DNA from: Syngnathus acus
Lineage: Eukaryota > Chordata > Actinopteri > Syngnathiformes > Syngnathidae
Reading direction: 5' to 3'
Length of the DNA: 64,000 nucleotides
NCBI RefSeq assembly: GCF_901709675.1
Contig: NC_051101.1
Location: 1,413,501-1,477,500 of the forward strand
Positions 12,511-23,689 of the stretch are shown here, in pieces. The translations under genes and the position numbers were made by a program. The notes below the pieces were generated by a model, which saw only the letters and a program-made list of their open reading frames with translations, had not been told where the DNA came from and ran no database searches. The stretch's first letter is position 1. Every line of letters begins with the position of its first letter.

Positions 12511-15090
12511 TATGTCCCACTCCACCCCACCGGGCACCGCTTCTTAAAAGTACACAGACTTTACAATGCATGTATATTCTATACATTTAATACTCGCAGG
12601 TTGTTTAACTTAAAATACGTGCTTAAAAAGTGTGATCATACTGTACTGGAGGTTCAGCTCTTCTCCCGGCTTCACAATACGTCACTAATATTAGTCGTTA
12701 CACACCTGTGTTGAACACGTGTAAATAAGATAGTCTCGCCTCCAATGAATGGGGCTTTACCGTATGATGTTTATTGAGTCATTTCCTTGGGATCCGTTTT
12801 TTTTAAAAGCCCGTTTGTGCAACAGCGGTGTAGAATCCCAAGATACTCAGGGTTGATCGGCACCCGCCTCAAGTGTGATTATCTGACAAAGTATTTTCGG
12901 CTCCTTTTCATTGGCTGCGTCTTTCTGCAGCCAGCGTCTGCCTGTCATGCCGATTAGGAACGGGTGGCGGCTGCATGAAAAGAGCGAGACGGGATGACAC
13001 AGGCGGGACAAGGGCGCGCCTTGTGATACAATCTGCCTGCCAAGCGCGTCACCCACTTCACTCAGCGCTCCGACTCAGAGCGATTTAATGGTCCGACTCA
13101 TGTGACACCCCCGCACCGCCAGCCCAAAAAATAATAATAAGCCAAAAAGAAGTTCAAATCCAATGTGCAAATGGAACAGAATTAACATCGGTGTCACCAA
13201 AAATGACACATTCCTCATTACATTTGTGTCATATCTTAGATATGTTTTGAACAAGATTATAAGTATACGTTTAAATTTAAAAAAAAAAGATCCCATTTGT
13301 ATGATTCAAATCAGATGCACATTTCACATATTTGCATAAAATACCAGCTGTCAGTTTATGGGAATTTTGTATTTTTGGCTCACTTCCACCTTTGCCTTTT
13401 ACACAAAACTTCACAACCCTGTCCCGGCATCCGATGACACACGCAAACGTGGGTCCGGCTCAGAGCTCGCCTCCCTCCCCGAAGGAAGGACGTCCTATTG
13501 CCTACAAGAGAACAACACAGAAGGTCAGAACCATCCTTACAACACAGATGGCTCAGAGTAGGTGCAATTAGCGTGGCCGTCGGGTGCGGTGGACTCCACG
13601 ATGCAGCCGCACCACAGGCAACACACACACACACCATCACAATGTGTTTGTGTTAGCAGAGCCGAGGCAGGAAACAGCACAAGTGTAACATGCACTGATG
13701 CTGACGACTCAGGCCTTGAGATACTTTCCCTTTTGAAACTGGCCTCTCCAAACAAAATGAACTGAGAAAAAAAATAGTCCCCTAGAAACTTTATAAAAAC
13801 ACCCAGAATTCCCTCAATATGCAAATGTATTATACAAGTAAAGACGTTTTGTACTGAAAAGAAAGTGATGAGGGACAGAGAGTTTGGGTAGCAGCTGAGG
13901 GGATAACAAGTGTGGCGAGTTGGCGGTTAATGACCCCCCCCCCCCCTTCAGCCTTGGTGAAACCACGACTGGAGTGGGGGGGGGCACAAGAAGGAGCAGG
14001 AGAGAGTCAATGGTGGCTTTGTCATCGGAGAGCTTGTTTATTTTCAAGCTCGCTCACGTCCAATCGCCTGAAGACAGAGAAGACCTCATGTCATCTTCAC
14101 CCTCCCTTTCTCTCTTTCACACTCCCCAGATTCAATAGATGAAGACATTCAACAAGAATGGCACAAACCTACAAGCAAGAACAAATATAAGTATGACATC
14201 TAATAGCAAGAAGCAGTGAAAATGATTTATTCATACAAATAATGTAATTTGTGCATCAATCTATATCAGTGACCTATAGTGACAAGCAGAACAATGATAG
14301 GCTGTTCCGCTAGATGGTAGAAGGTCCAATTAACTCGTGTATCCAACCTCCATTGCGGGGTTTACGTTCAAACAAGTCAAAGCCACGATACAAAAATACC
14401 CAATTGCCATGTTTTTATATTATTACAACACTAAGCACACTTTTAAAGTAATACGAGCACATTTAAACTAACAAACTTAACTTCTACATCAATAACGATG
14501 GCCAAAGTTGTCCATTATAAAATCAACCTTTCTTCAGGTGTAAAAAGCAGGATTAAAGCGGATTTGTCATTCAAAATGCAAACAGTAGGCCCAGCTAAAG
14601 TCTTAATTCAGATCAAACAAACGAGTATACCCTCTAGTGGTCAATAGTGAAAATGCACCCAAAATAAATGGGCTGAAGAACAAAACAGAGTCAGAAACTG
14701 TACCAAAAAAATTGCCAACTAGCATAACGGCGACCCCAAAAATGTTTCACAAAAATGTGTACCCTTGTCAAAAAGAGTTTGAGCTATTTCCCTAATTCTC
14801 TCCCAAAAAAAGAATCTACTTGGCAGAGGTAATTAGCATTGCTGTTCTTCTTCCATCTTGTTTATATTTCAGTATCCAAGCATCTAGTTGAGCCCGAAAG
14901 GCCTCCACACACACAGTCATCCTCTGTCCGCGCTCTCCCTGCTGCCCCCGCTCCTCCCCGAGGCCGCCTCCTGCTCTTCCCCAGCTGGTATTCACACATG
15001 AGTAATGGGATTATCACAGAGACTGCCATTGTGGCCGTGGTGGATGTGGAGGGCCTAGTGGCAGAGGGGCTGACACTGGAGGACGAGCGA
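12511..15090. other. Non-coding stretch
   Basis: AT-rich intergenic sequence with a short poly-C tract at about 13927-13938. Frames of 60-95 codons occur on both strands without family resemblance. A good-looking acceptor (TTTATATTTCAG, ending near 14873) precedes a frame rich in Pro and Arg, but no matching donor or neighbour exon could be identified. Confidence 0.45.
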
Positions 15091-15099
15091 GGTTGGCGG

Positions 15100-15890
15100 C
15101 AGGAGGAGGTCCACCTGGTAGAGGGCAGTGAGGCGTCGGTCGGGAAAGTGTTGTAAACGTTGCGGCTGCTTACACAGCCAGTGCAAATTAGCGGCAGTTG
15201 ATTTTTGTCCGCTTCAAAAGCCGTTGTGTCTGACAGATGAACCGCACTCCCTCTCTCTCTGTCGGATCACCATGGCGATGAGAGAGTTGTTCAAGAACTC
15301 TAAGGCACAAAAAAATGTTCCAACTCTTAAATCCCTAAAACTCACTACAACTGCCAAAGCCCAGAACCTACATCCCGTCATTTAGAACCCTAAGAACTTA
15401 ACCCTAACGCATCTTAATAACCTAGTTTTGCTGTCATTTTAAATTTCTGAACCACAGTCTGACACCTTACCTCGAGAACAGAACTCTAACCACTCCTTCC
15501 CTAATTTGGATGCTGACCTGCAGCTCACTATCGATGACCAAGCGCTGACTAACGCTAACTCCAGGACCCCGTAATACTACCAGCCGAACCCTAACCTTTA
15601 CCCTCCCTCCCGAACATGAGGATGGAGGCACATGGCGGGGGTGGTTGACATTGAAGGACAAGTTCCACCTAGTAGAGCGCCGAGGTCGGCGCGGGGAGCA
15701 CGCTAAACTTTACAGCTTCTGAGACAACAAGTGCAAATTAACTGTGCTTGCTTTTGTCGGATTCGAGGCCACTTAAAGAAAACCCATCGTGACTTACTAT
15801 TTCCAGACAGACAGACAAACCGCACTCTCTCTCTTTCCAATCACCATGGCAATGAGGGAGCTATTCAAGAAGGCACAGAGGCTAAAAAAG
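15100..15890 (+). repeat. Tandem duplication carrying a short ATG exon-like unit
   Basis: Two diverged copies lie in the same orientation, about 15102-15315 and about 15652-15890, with their ATGs 574 bp apart (15272 and 15846). Shared blocks include TCCACCTGGTAGAG versus TCCACCTAGTAGAG, AGTGCAAATTA, ACCGCACTC followed by a CT-rich run, and the ATG context ATCACCATGGC. Similarity extends about 200 bp upstream of the ATG and stops soon after it in the first copy. The layout resembles a duplicated 5' UTR plus first coding exon rather than a transposon. No terminal repeats or target duplications are visible. Confidence 0.65.
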
Positions 15891-15911
15891 CCGCTCGCAA
15901 CGGCGGCTAAA
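15846..15911 (+). CDS. Candidate first coding exon of an unidentified gene
   Basis: An ATG in a strong context (CACCATGG) opens a 22-codon frame, MAMRELFKKAQRLKKPLATA then AK. It is followed directly by GTAAGT, the consensus splice donor, at 15912. The peptide is short, basic and probably helical. I do not recognise it. The upstream copy (ATG at 15272) keeps MAMRELFK but then diverges and lacks the donor, so only this downstream copy could still function as an exon. No convincing downstream exon was found before the cic promoter at 24 kb. The partner exons are therefore unknown, and the exon may be a relic. Confidence 0.3.
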
Positions 15912-17197
15912 GTAAGTGGCGGGTAACGTGAGAGCGGGTGGACACGTTATATTAAACGTCTTGGCCCGCAGACAAGGGGGGGGCAGGGAGGGGATCAGTT
16001 CTTAAACCCCCCTGAGCGACGTGACATTGATGGATGGGACCATGGCGGAGAGACTCGCCCGGCTCGGCTCATGGGGGGAAATGTGTCGGGGAAGGTGAAC
16101 CAGGAAGTGTCGGCATGGAAAAGGGGGAGAACGGAATGCTGGCCGGGTGACAGTTGCTATATTGAGCTCAGCATGAGTGTTGACACTATCTGCTGCATCG
16201 CACCCAGGAACAAAGTCTTCCTCGCCTGCTGGCACAGAGCGCGGCTTCCTCTTTCAATCGTTCCGATACATCCCGCCGCTTGTACCATTGCTTGTACCAT
16301 TGCTTGTACCATTGCTCTTTTTTATAATCTCTTTTCTTATATTCATGTGCTTCAAATTTGCCATCGTTTTTAACACGCTCATCTCTGTGGTGTATCAGAC
16401 TTAGAAGACAATTCTATTTTCATTTTCAGGTCATTTTGATGCAAATCATTTGGGGTAAAATGTTAGAATATATTATAATCTTGCGGACTTTCACCTATCG
16501 AGGATGGAATGGTAACATATCCTCCACAATAATCGACCACTACGTAATGCTAATTCCTTGGTAACAAGCAGAACTGTTCCATAAATTGCGGAAGGTGATA
16601 TGAGTAAATGCAAAACAACTGAGCTTCATGTCATACTGCTTGTCTTTTCTTGCAGCATGCTAAGTGCAGTGTTTTCTTGTCCATACGTGTCAGTGTGTCA
16701 CAGCCAATCCTCGCTTAGACTCCCATATAGTATATACATACATAGCCTGTGTATGCGGTCAACCTCGTCCTATCAAATAACAGGCACCCGTCAATATATG
16801 AGCGAGTTACATCCGAGCTCTCTCGAAGCTGCGACAGCGTGTGTGAGAATGCCAACAGACGCCAAGTGTGTGACACATGTCCCTGCTGCCGCATGACACC
16901 GGCGACCAACATGAAGTCACATGCATGACGAGGACGCAGCAGATGTGCACTCGTTGAACCGCAAGCGTGCAGCCGTGCTTGCGCCGACCGAGCGGTCCGA
17001 TGCTAACGCTAACCAACCCAACACAATTTGGTGTTGTTGAACTTGTTGCTACAATTCCCTAGCTACCAGAAAAGCCGCTTATATAGAACCTTAGCTCCCT
17101 AACCTGGTCACCTGAAACCGGACAACATAACCCAAACACCCAAATACATTAAGGCTATCTCCTAACCCAGTAATACACATAACCTTGAACCTAACGC

Positions 17198-17258
17198 AAC
17201 CAACCAACCAACCAACCAACCAACCAACCAACCAACCAACCAACCAACCAACCAACCA
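17198..17258. repeat. (CCAA)n microsatellite
   Basis: About 15 perfect tetranucleotide copies with no interruptions, so it is likely to be length-variable. Confidence 0.95.
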
Positions 17259-18605
17259 TAACCTTGAGCCAACATCCCAAACCCACTAAGGCCCAAGCAT
17301 AACAGCTCGAACCATTCTATTGAATTCCTGAGCACTCCTTTCCTGACCTCTCGAAACTACCCGTCCTTAACTTACTTGCTAACTCTAACTGCCAATCCTA
17401 ACGCCGAAGCCTCTAATCGAAAGCACAGATACTGAGCCCCAACTCTGCGGTAAACTCCCAACTTTAAGTTCCACAAACCTAAGCCAAGCCTAACCCCTCT
17501 TCCAAATCATTTTTCATGTATAAACAAGACTTTTCTGGTCACTTGAATGTCGTAATAATCCAAATGTTGTTCTTTGCCGGCAACCTCTTTCCCCACCATC
17601 ATCATCGCAGTTCAAGACAGCCGGCCTGTAGGTGTCTCAGCTATGCGTCACGCTTCACATGCCAGCGTAGCGGAGGCCGGGGCGGGCTGGCGGACACAGA
17701 GCATGTGTTACACCGCCGCGTCTGATGTGCGCTGCCTTCGCACACAGGCACGGGCGCCGTGGGTGGCATAGTTATGTGTCATAATCACCATCAGCCGTGG
17801 CTTTGTTCCAGCATGTAAACCGTCACCTCGGCGCGGTGGAGGAACTCGACCACAGTGTGGCTGCCACCCTTAGCCGTCGTAATATCCAACAGAACTTTAG
17901 TCTTTAAAATGGTGGAACCTTTATGGGGTCAGATGAATTCATTTCTTATATAAATGAAAGTCTCAAATCGGGACAGGCGCAATTGAACACGGATGTGCGG
18001 TACTGGAGGGAGCCAAGGAAAGGTGCAAATTGATGAGAATCAGGCCTCAGTGTGTCACTGGTAGCAGACGTCAGTGTGCCAGCTGTCGCTTTAACTAGGA
18101 TGGCTGTGTGCGTATTAGATTGGTGCCAATGAGAGACGCTGATGAAGTGCCACTAGACAGATCTGATTTCCCTCCCCCGGAACATGAGTGAATGTGTTTC
18201 AAAGTTGTGTTTGTGTGTTTGCCGCTGACTCACCCTTTGACCTGTCGTTGCCTTCCTCACAAAGTGGTACATAGAAGACATGTTTGTGGATTTGAATCAA
18301 GCTGCAACCCTGGTGTCGGACCACAGGAGATGTTCAAATACTGCGGTGTCTCGAGATACAAAATGATTTGTAATGAGTTTTTTCAATGAGAATATTAGCA
18401 ATTATTATATTATTATACTTGATACTTATTATACTTGATGAAAACATACGGTGACAAAATGAAATACAATTCAAAATCATTTTTGTGCTACTTATTTTGG
18501 TGTGCACAGCTTGGCCACCAGAGGCAGTATAAGGCGGGCATAGACATCCTGTACCAGATGCTCAACTCTATTAGTCCTCCTTCAAAAAGGATAAAGACTA
18601 TATAG

Positions 18606-18643
<38 letters not shown>
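18606..18643. repeat. (TA)n(TG)n microsatellite
   Basis: A short TA run passes directly into a TG run. Confidence 0.92.
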
Positions 18644-19380
18644 AATATTGTTTTGGTGTGATGCAGCATCATTTGTGTTCAGACATCCACTGCTTAAAGT
18701 GTTACACCATTGCCACCTAGATGCTAGCTGTTAGCCCGTGTGCTCATGGAGTTTCCCTATGTATGTTAGCATTCAGGTGATGGAGGCTACATGGTTGCTT
18801 TAAATGCACACTGTATAATTCTCTTGCCTTTATGTTTGGTTTGACAGTAAACTTTTATTATTTATTATTTATTTTCATGACATTTACTCTAGGAAAAAAA
18901 AGTGCAAGGGACCACTTGTTGCTAGTCATAATACTAAATTCTGCTCCTTGTGTCCACAAAACCAAGTCAAACATTTTAGTGCCGCTTGATTTTGGAGGAG
19001 ACAAGGCCAGATCTACCTACCCGAGTCGCCGTGGTGATAGGATCACATGATGGCCATGGTTGGTGCGTGAGTCAACGTGGAGGTGGCTGTGCGCGTGCTG
19101 TCACACTAGAATGCACACACTCCAGCATCATCCTACCTAATCATCCACCTACTGTGACATGCGTGGAGGGAAAGAGGAGGAGGAGGTAAAAGAAGAGGAG
19201 GAAAGATATTTAACAAGTGAGGGATGAGTTGGGGAGGGATGAAAAAAGCAAGGTCACAAGTGTTCGGGTTAGGGTGAGGAAATGTTCTATAGCGGTCTAG
19301 TCAATAGCTTATGTTTGCAAGATACTATGTGGTTGAAAGGTTTGCAGCCCTGCTTTGAGCATAAACTATGCTCGGATGAT

Positions 19381-19440
19381 ATGTGCGTGTGTGTGTGCGT
19401 GCGTGCGCGCGCGTGTGTGTGTGTGTGTGGGTGAGTGCGT
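19381..19440. repeat. (GT)n/(GCGT)n microsatellite
   Basis: A compound tract with a central GCGC core. The minus-strand His/Thr-rich frame across it is an artefact. Confidence 0.92.
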
Positions 19441-20517
19441 GTGCCCCTATACTAGAGCACACAAGCTTTGTTTGCCGCCACTTCCTGCGGCTTACAGAGA
19501 AAAGCAACATCTGTGCACACTTGCAACCTGATAACCACAACCTTGTGGTTTTCTTTGACAGTCTGCTACTCACGTTTTCGTTTTCTTCTCTGCTGACCTC
19601 ATCAGGCTATTATATACATTACCGGTGTGATAAAATGCTTATTTTGCTGGTATCTAACATAAGCTCCAGACCTTAATACTTGAACTCAGCCATGTGTGCA
19701 TGATTATTGTACTGGTCAAGTTTATGGTCATGGGGATGTTGTTGGTACAGCGGAGGCATGCGAGAAGGCAGTGAAATGAACGTTCTGTCATGGATGTGAA
19801 GGTGGAGCTGGTGTAGGGAGCAGCTGAGCGGTGTAACGTTACAAGAATGCGGCGAGCACACAAGGAGCAACTGTTCCGCTCCATGTGGCTGGCCGTGCCT
19901 TTTCTGCACCCACTTTATTATGCTTTAATTAAACTCTGTCGTCTCCTCTTGAGCTTTTAAGTTTTGCAAAATGCTAAGTTGTCATCCACGTGTTACAAGT
20001 ACGAATTGTCAACCACTAGATGTCAACTAGTAGAAAGTCACGAGTAGCGCAAGTACTGCTCTTTGTCCTCACAAGACAAAAAATGTAAATGTCCTTAGGT
20101 TTCTTTTGTGAATGCTTTTGTAAATGTTGTCGTATTTATAAGTATGTGAAGAGCATTTAAGTTAGCTTCCTTGTGTATGAAATGCGCTATAAAAAGTTGT
20201 TTTGCCTCACTAATAAGGGTGTGTGACACATGCCCACTATTTGGGTTTAGCCATGTTAATAACGCAATGTCTTAGTTTGCCAGTAAAGTTTAATTGCGTA
20301 TTAGTCTGACAAATATGGCACTAGTAGTGGACAATAATTCCAGCGTGAAACAGTCATTGTGCCGGTGTGTTGAAGTAGTCCACGGACTTTAAACTGGATA
20401 TCAAGATTACGGGATAAGCGCGCAAATGTTTTTCCATAATGGAAAGAGTTTTACCACAGGTGCTTCTTCTAAATCTTTAACCCTGAAGAGGTGGCACCAC
20501 AGCGTGAAATACGGGGA

Positions 20518-20820
20518 CACTTAAAGTTAAAGTCCCAATGATCGTCGTCACACACACATCTGGGTGTGGTGAAATTTGTCCTCTGCATTTAACCCATCCC
20601 CGTGTGATTTTGATCCATCCCCTGGGGGAGAGGGGAGCAGCGAGCAGCAGCGGTGCCGCGCTCGGGAATCATTTGGTGATATTACCCCCCAATTCCAACC
20701 CTTAATGCTGAATGCCAAGCAGGGAGGGAATGGGTCCCATTTTTATAGTCTTTGGTATGACCCGGCCTGGGTTTGAAACCACAACCTTCCAGTCTCAGGG
20801 CGGACACTCTACCTCATTTC
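20518..20820 (-). mobile_element. tRNA-derived SINE of a second family, minus orientation
   Basis: Read on the minus strand, a tRNA-like head (GGTAGAGTGTCCGCCCTGAG and, further on, GGTTTCAAACCC as the B-box) leads to a body with TTAAATGCAGAGGACAAATTTC. It ends in a TTTAACTTTAA tail typical of teleost SINEs that borrow LINE 3' ends. Its sequence is unrelated to the SINE at 10194, so it belongs to a different family. I could not define a target duplication, so the edges are approximate. Confidence 0.75.
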
Positions 20821-21234
20821 TTCATTAACTTGATTGTCAGCCTAAAGCTCAGGTTAAAGGTACTAAACATAAACAACGTGATATCTCTTAGGAAATCATT
20901 TAAAGGGAATTAATTCAACCCAGGCTCAAACTGTGAAGACCTTTTTGAATTGTACAGGTGAAGTTTTCAAGTTACATGCTAATGGTAATGATTTGATAAA
21001 GAATAAAAATCCAGCAATACTGTCACTAAGTGGCCTTTTATGTGTATTGCTAGAACGTATACAAAGTATTTAACCACTGTGTTTTTTGTATGATTGAAAG
21101 AAGGCTTCAATTAAAACGAGTAATAGAGGGGGTGAAGGTTTATGCAGAGCGATACTGGCACCTAGCGGCGTTGGAATTTTAAACACTTATTTACCGCTGC
21201 ACGTAATTATGTGATCATATCCATGACTCAAATA

Positions 21235-21361
<127 letters not shown>

Positions 21362-21672
21362 TACCTTTGAGGCACATCTTCCTCAAATAAAAAAAGGGTA
21401 TATAGGGGGAAAGTGTCTTTGGTGTTTAATTAACCACCAAGAGTGAGGTCAGCGGGGTGAGGGGTGAAGGTCCAAGTTCAGTCTCCTAGTGAGGGTTAGG
21501 TCGGGGGCTTGCTAACGGGATGAGACAATTGGTGGGGGACTGACTTACGTTTTGAAGAAATGTAAAGAAGGTTTGACAAAGACGGACACGCAAAATGAGG
21601 AAGATATTTTTATTTTTCGACTCTTTTTTTATGTTAAATGGCATTCATTCCAATAAGGGCTACTATTTAGAT

Positions 21673-21873
21673 CAGGGGTCTCAAACTCCAGTCCTCGGGG
21701 GCCGCATTCCTACATGTTTTCCAAGTTTCCCTCGTTAAACACACCTGATTCAATTATCAGGCTCCTGCAGAACGTGAGGATGAACTGATCATTTGAATCA
21801 GGTGTGTTTAACGAGGGGAACTTGGAAAACATGTAGGAATGCGGCCCCCGAGGACTGGAGTTTGAGACCCCTG
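21673..21873 (+). mobile_element. 201-bp hAT-type MITE, copy 1
   Basis: The element is almost entirely an inverted repeat. The left arm starts CAGGGGTCTCAAACTCCAGT and the right arm is its complement ending GAGTTTGAGACCCCTG. The arms meet in a short asymmetric centre around GCTCCTGCAGAACGTG. It is flanked by a perfect 8-bp duplication, ATTTAGAT, at 21665-21672 and 21874-21881. The 8-bp duplication and CAGGGGT ends indicate hAT. No coding capacity is present. It lies immediately beside the larger hAT remnant at 21889, having inserted into that element's flank. Confidence 0.93.
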
Positions 21874-21888
21874 ATTTAGATTGTAGAC

Positions 21889-22878
21889 CGTTTAATCCGG
21901 CCCGCCAAACCTGAATAAATTGTATTATAAAAAATGTTTGGGGTCATTTTCCCTGCAATTACTATGTTTCCCCAGTAGATGGGGAAGCGCCCGCCCGCGC
22001 ATTTACTCCCGGGAGCCGTGTCAGAAAGCTCGGTGCACACTCACAAGTGCGTGTGCGTACTCAGTAGTACGTAGTAATTTCATCTATCAGTGCTGAATTT
22101 CGAGTGTAGGCTGTGACGTCAATATTCTCGTAATTCGCGCGCTGAGTTTTCAAATACAGTTTTACGCTAATGCCACCCACAAACCTTCCCCTGGAATCCT
22201 TCCATTAAAATGAGTGGCCCGAAGAAAAGAAAGGTGGACACTGAGTGCCGAATGTTAAAAAAGAGTGGACAATTCGGCTCGACCTACGTGTGTGAGCAGA
22301 CGTTCAGCCACATGAACGTCAACAAAGCCCGTCACCGATCTAGGTTAACGGACCGACACCTCGGCTCTATCCTAAGAATGACCACAACAAATTTTACTCC
22401 AGACTACGATGCATTAGCAAAAAAGGGAAACCAACAATACTATTGATTTCTTTATTACTTTATTTAGATGTATTCTTTCACTGATTCTTCAAGATGATGT
22501 ATTGGGTCGGAATGTTTGCCGTTGGATGTGATTTCGCCTAATTAGATAAACATATTTCATAAATCTGACCTGCAGGCGCTGAAGTGATGGAAAATGTTAT
22601 TCATCATAACAGTGTCGTATTTAATAAGAATCACTGATAGTAGTTTTTTGGTGAATTTTTTTTTTAATGCTGTTAATAAATGCATTTGTTTTCAAAAAGC
22701 TTTTTTTAATATCCATGCTTTAGTATCTACTAAAAGTAAAAACCTTTTATGCAATGACCTTTACATGTCATTTATATTACTTCACACAAACACTACATCC
22801 ATCTGCTCCTGGTTTGGCCCCCCGGTCAAAATTTAGAACCCAATTCGGCCCGCAAGTCAAAAAGTTTGCCCACCCCTG
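21889..22878 (+). mobile_element. Internally deleted hAT element with a joined transposase remnant
   Basis: The right terminus, read inward on the minus strand, is CAGGGGTGGGCAAACTTTTT, a typical hAT end. The left side starts CGTTTAATCCGGCCCGCCAA and appears to have lost the outermost bases. It is still bordered by the 8-bp repeat TTGTAGAC at 21881-21888, matching TTGTAGAC at 22879-22886. The interior has one short frame joining the first residues of a transposase to its last part. The single T at 21881 is shared with the target duplication of the neighbouring MITE, so the MITE inserted later into the flank. Confidence 0.75.
22210..22446 (+). pseudogene. hAT transposase remnant, N-terminus joined to C-terminus
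   Basis: A 78-codon frame opens with ATG and a basic PKKRKV nuclear-localisation-type motif (MSGPKKRKVDTECR). From about residue 28 it jumps into a C-terminal dimerisation-type segment: CEQTFSHMNVNKARHRSRLT, then DRHLGSILRM. In full-length hAT transposases several hundred residues, including the catalytic core, lie between these parts. The deletion has kept the frame open to the stop TGA at 22444. It is not expected to be active. A role as a small dominant-negative or nuclear protein is conceivable but unsupported. Confidence 0.7.
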
Positions 22879-22890
22879 TTGTAGACTCTT

Positions 22891-23003
22891 GAGATAAGTG
22901 TGTAACGATGAAGAGATAAGTGTGTAACGATGAAGGTAAAGACAGAAAATGTTAACGATGAAGAGATAAGTGTGTAACGATGAAGGTAAAGACAGAAAAT
23001 GTT
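22891..23003. repeat. 50-bp minisatellite, about 2.3 copies
   Basis: A 50-bp unit starting GAGATAAGTGTGTAACGATG is repeated exactly at 22913-22962 and 22963-23003, with a partial copy before it from 22891. Confidence 0.88.
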
Positions 23004-23689
23004 GTGCGTTACAATTTATTGAGTAAACTGATCCCCGAGAATAACTCGTGCCAGGCTTCTGTACACAATCAACCAATAAAGGGCACACAAAGCGAGTGAC
23101 TCTTACTATGTGCAATTTTGCTAGATGGCCAGTAGATGTTGCCCCAAAACAACATTTAAACGTTAGCAGACAGCCTCGCCTACTAGTAATGGAAATAAGT
23201 CACGTCTTCTTAAGTTAAAATCTTAAAATGAGCAGTGTTAATCGATAGATGGATGGATGCATAGATAGACTGATAGATATATTTTTATTTTACACTTTTT
23301 AGCTTTTACTTAATTAACTTAATAGTTTTTTTTTTTACAAAACTGTTTTCTACACATGTATCTGTACATCCAAAGAAACATTGAGTGTGAATATTTTTGC
23401 CACCTCTGTAGAAATTTTGATTATTTTCATGAATTTTGATTTGTTACCTTATGACAGTTTTGGCACTGGAGGGGGCGCTATTGTCTGTCCCAGTCTGGGT
23501 ATTACTACACATAAAAGGCGATTGTGTAACGTCTACTTTTCTCTTCGTCGTGTTCTTGTCTTTCTTACTACAACAAAAAAATATTAAATTAAATTATTAT
23601 TAAAAAGGCGTCGTCTCCCAATGTGTCAATCATCGTCCAACGATTTACAAACAAGAGGTTAACCGAGTGTACGTAGGCCGCGCCCCCTC

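Larger units (their letters stand above)
15920..20510. other. Non-coding stretch with simple repeats
   Basis: Unique AT-rich DNA with a triplicated TTGTACCATTGC unit near 16279-16314 and several microsatellites. No frame resembles a protein family, and no transposon with clear ends was seen. Confidence 0.45.
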
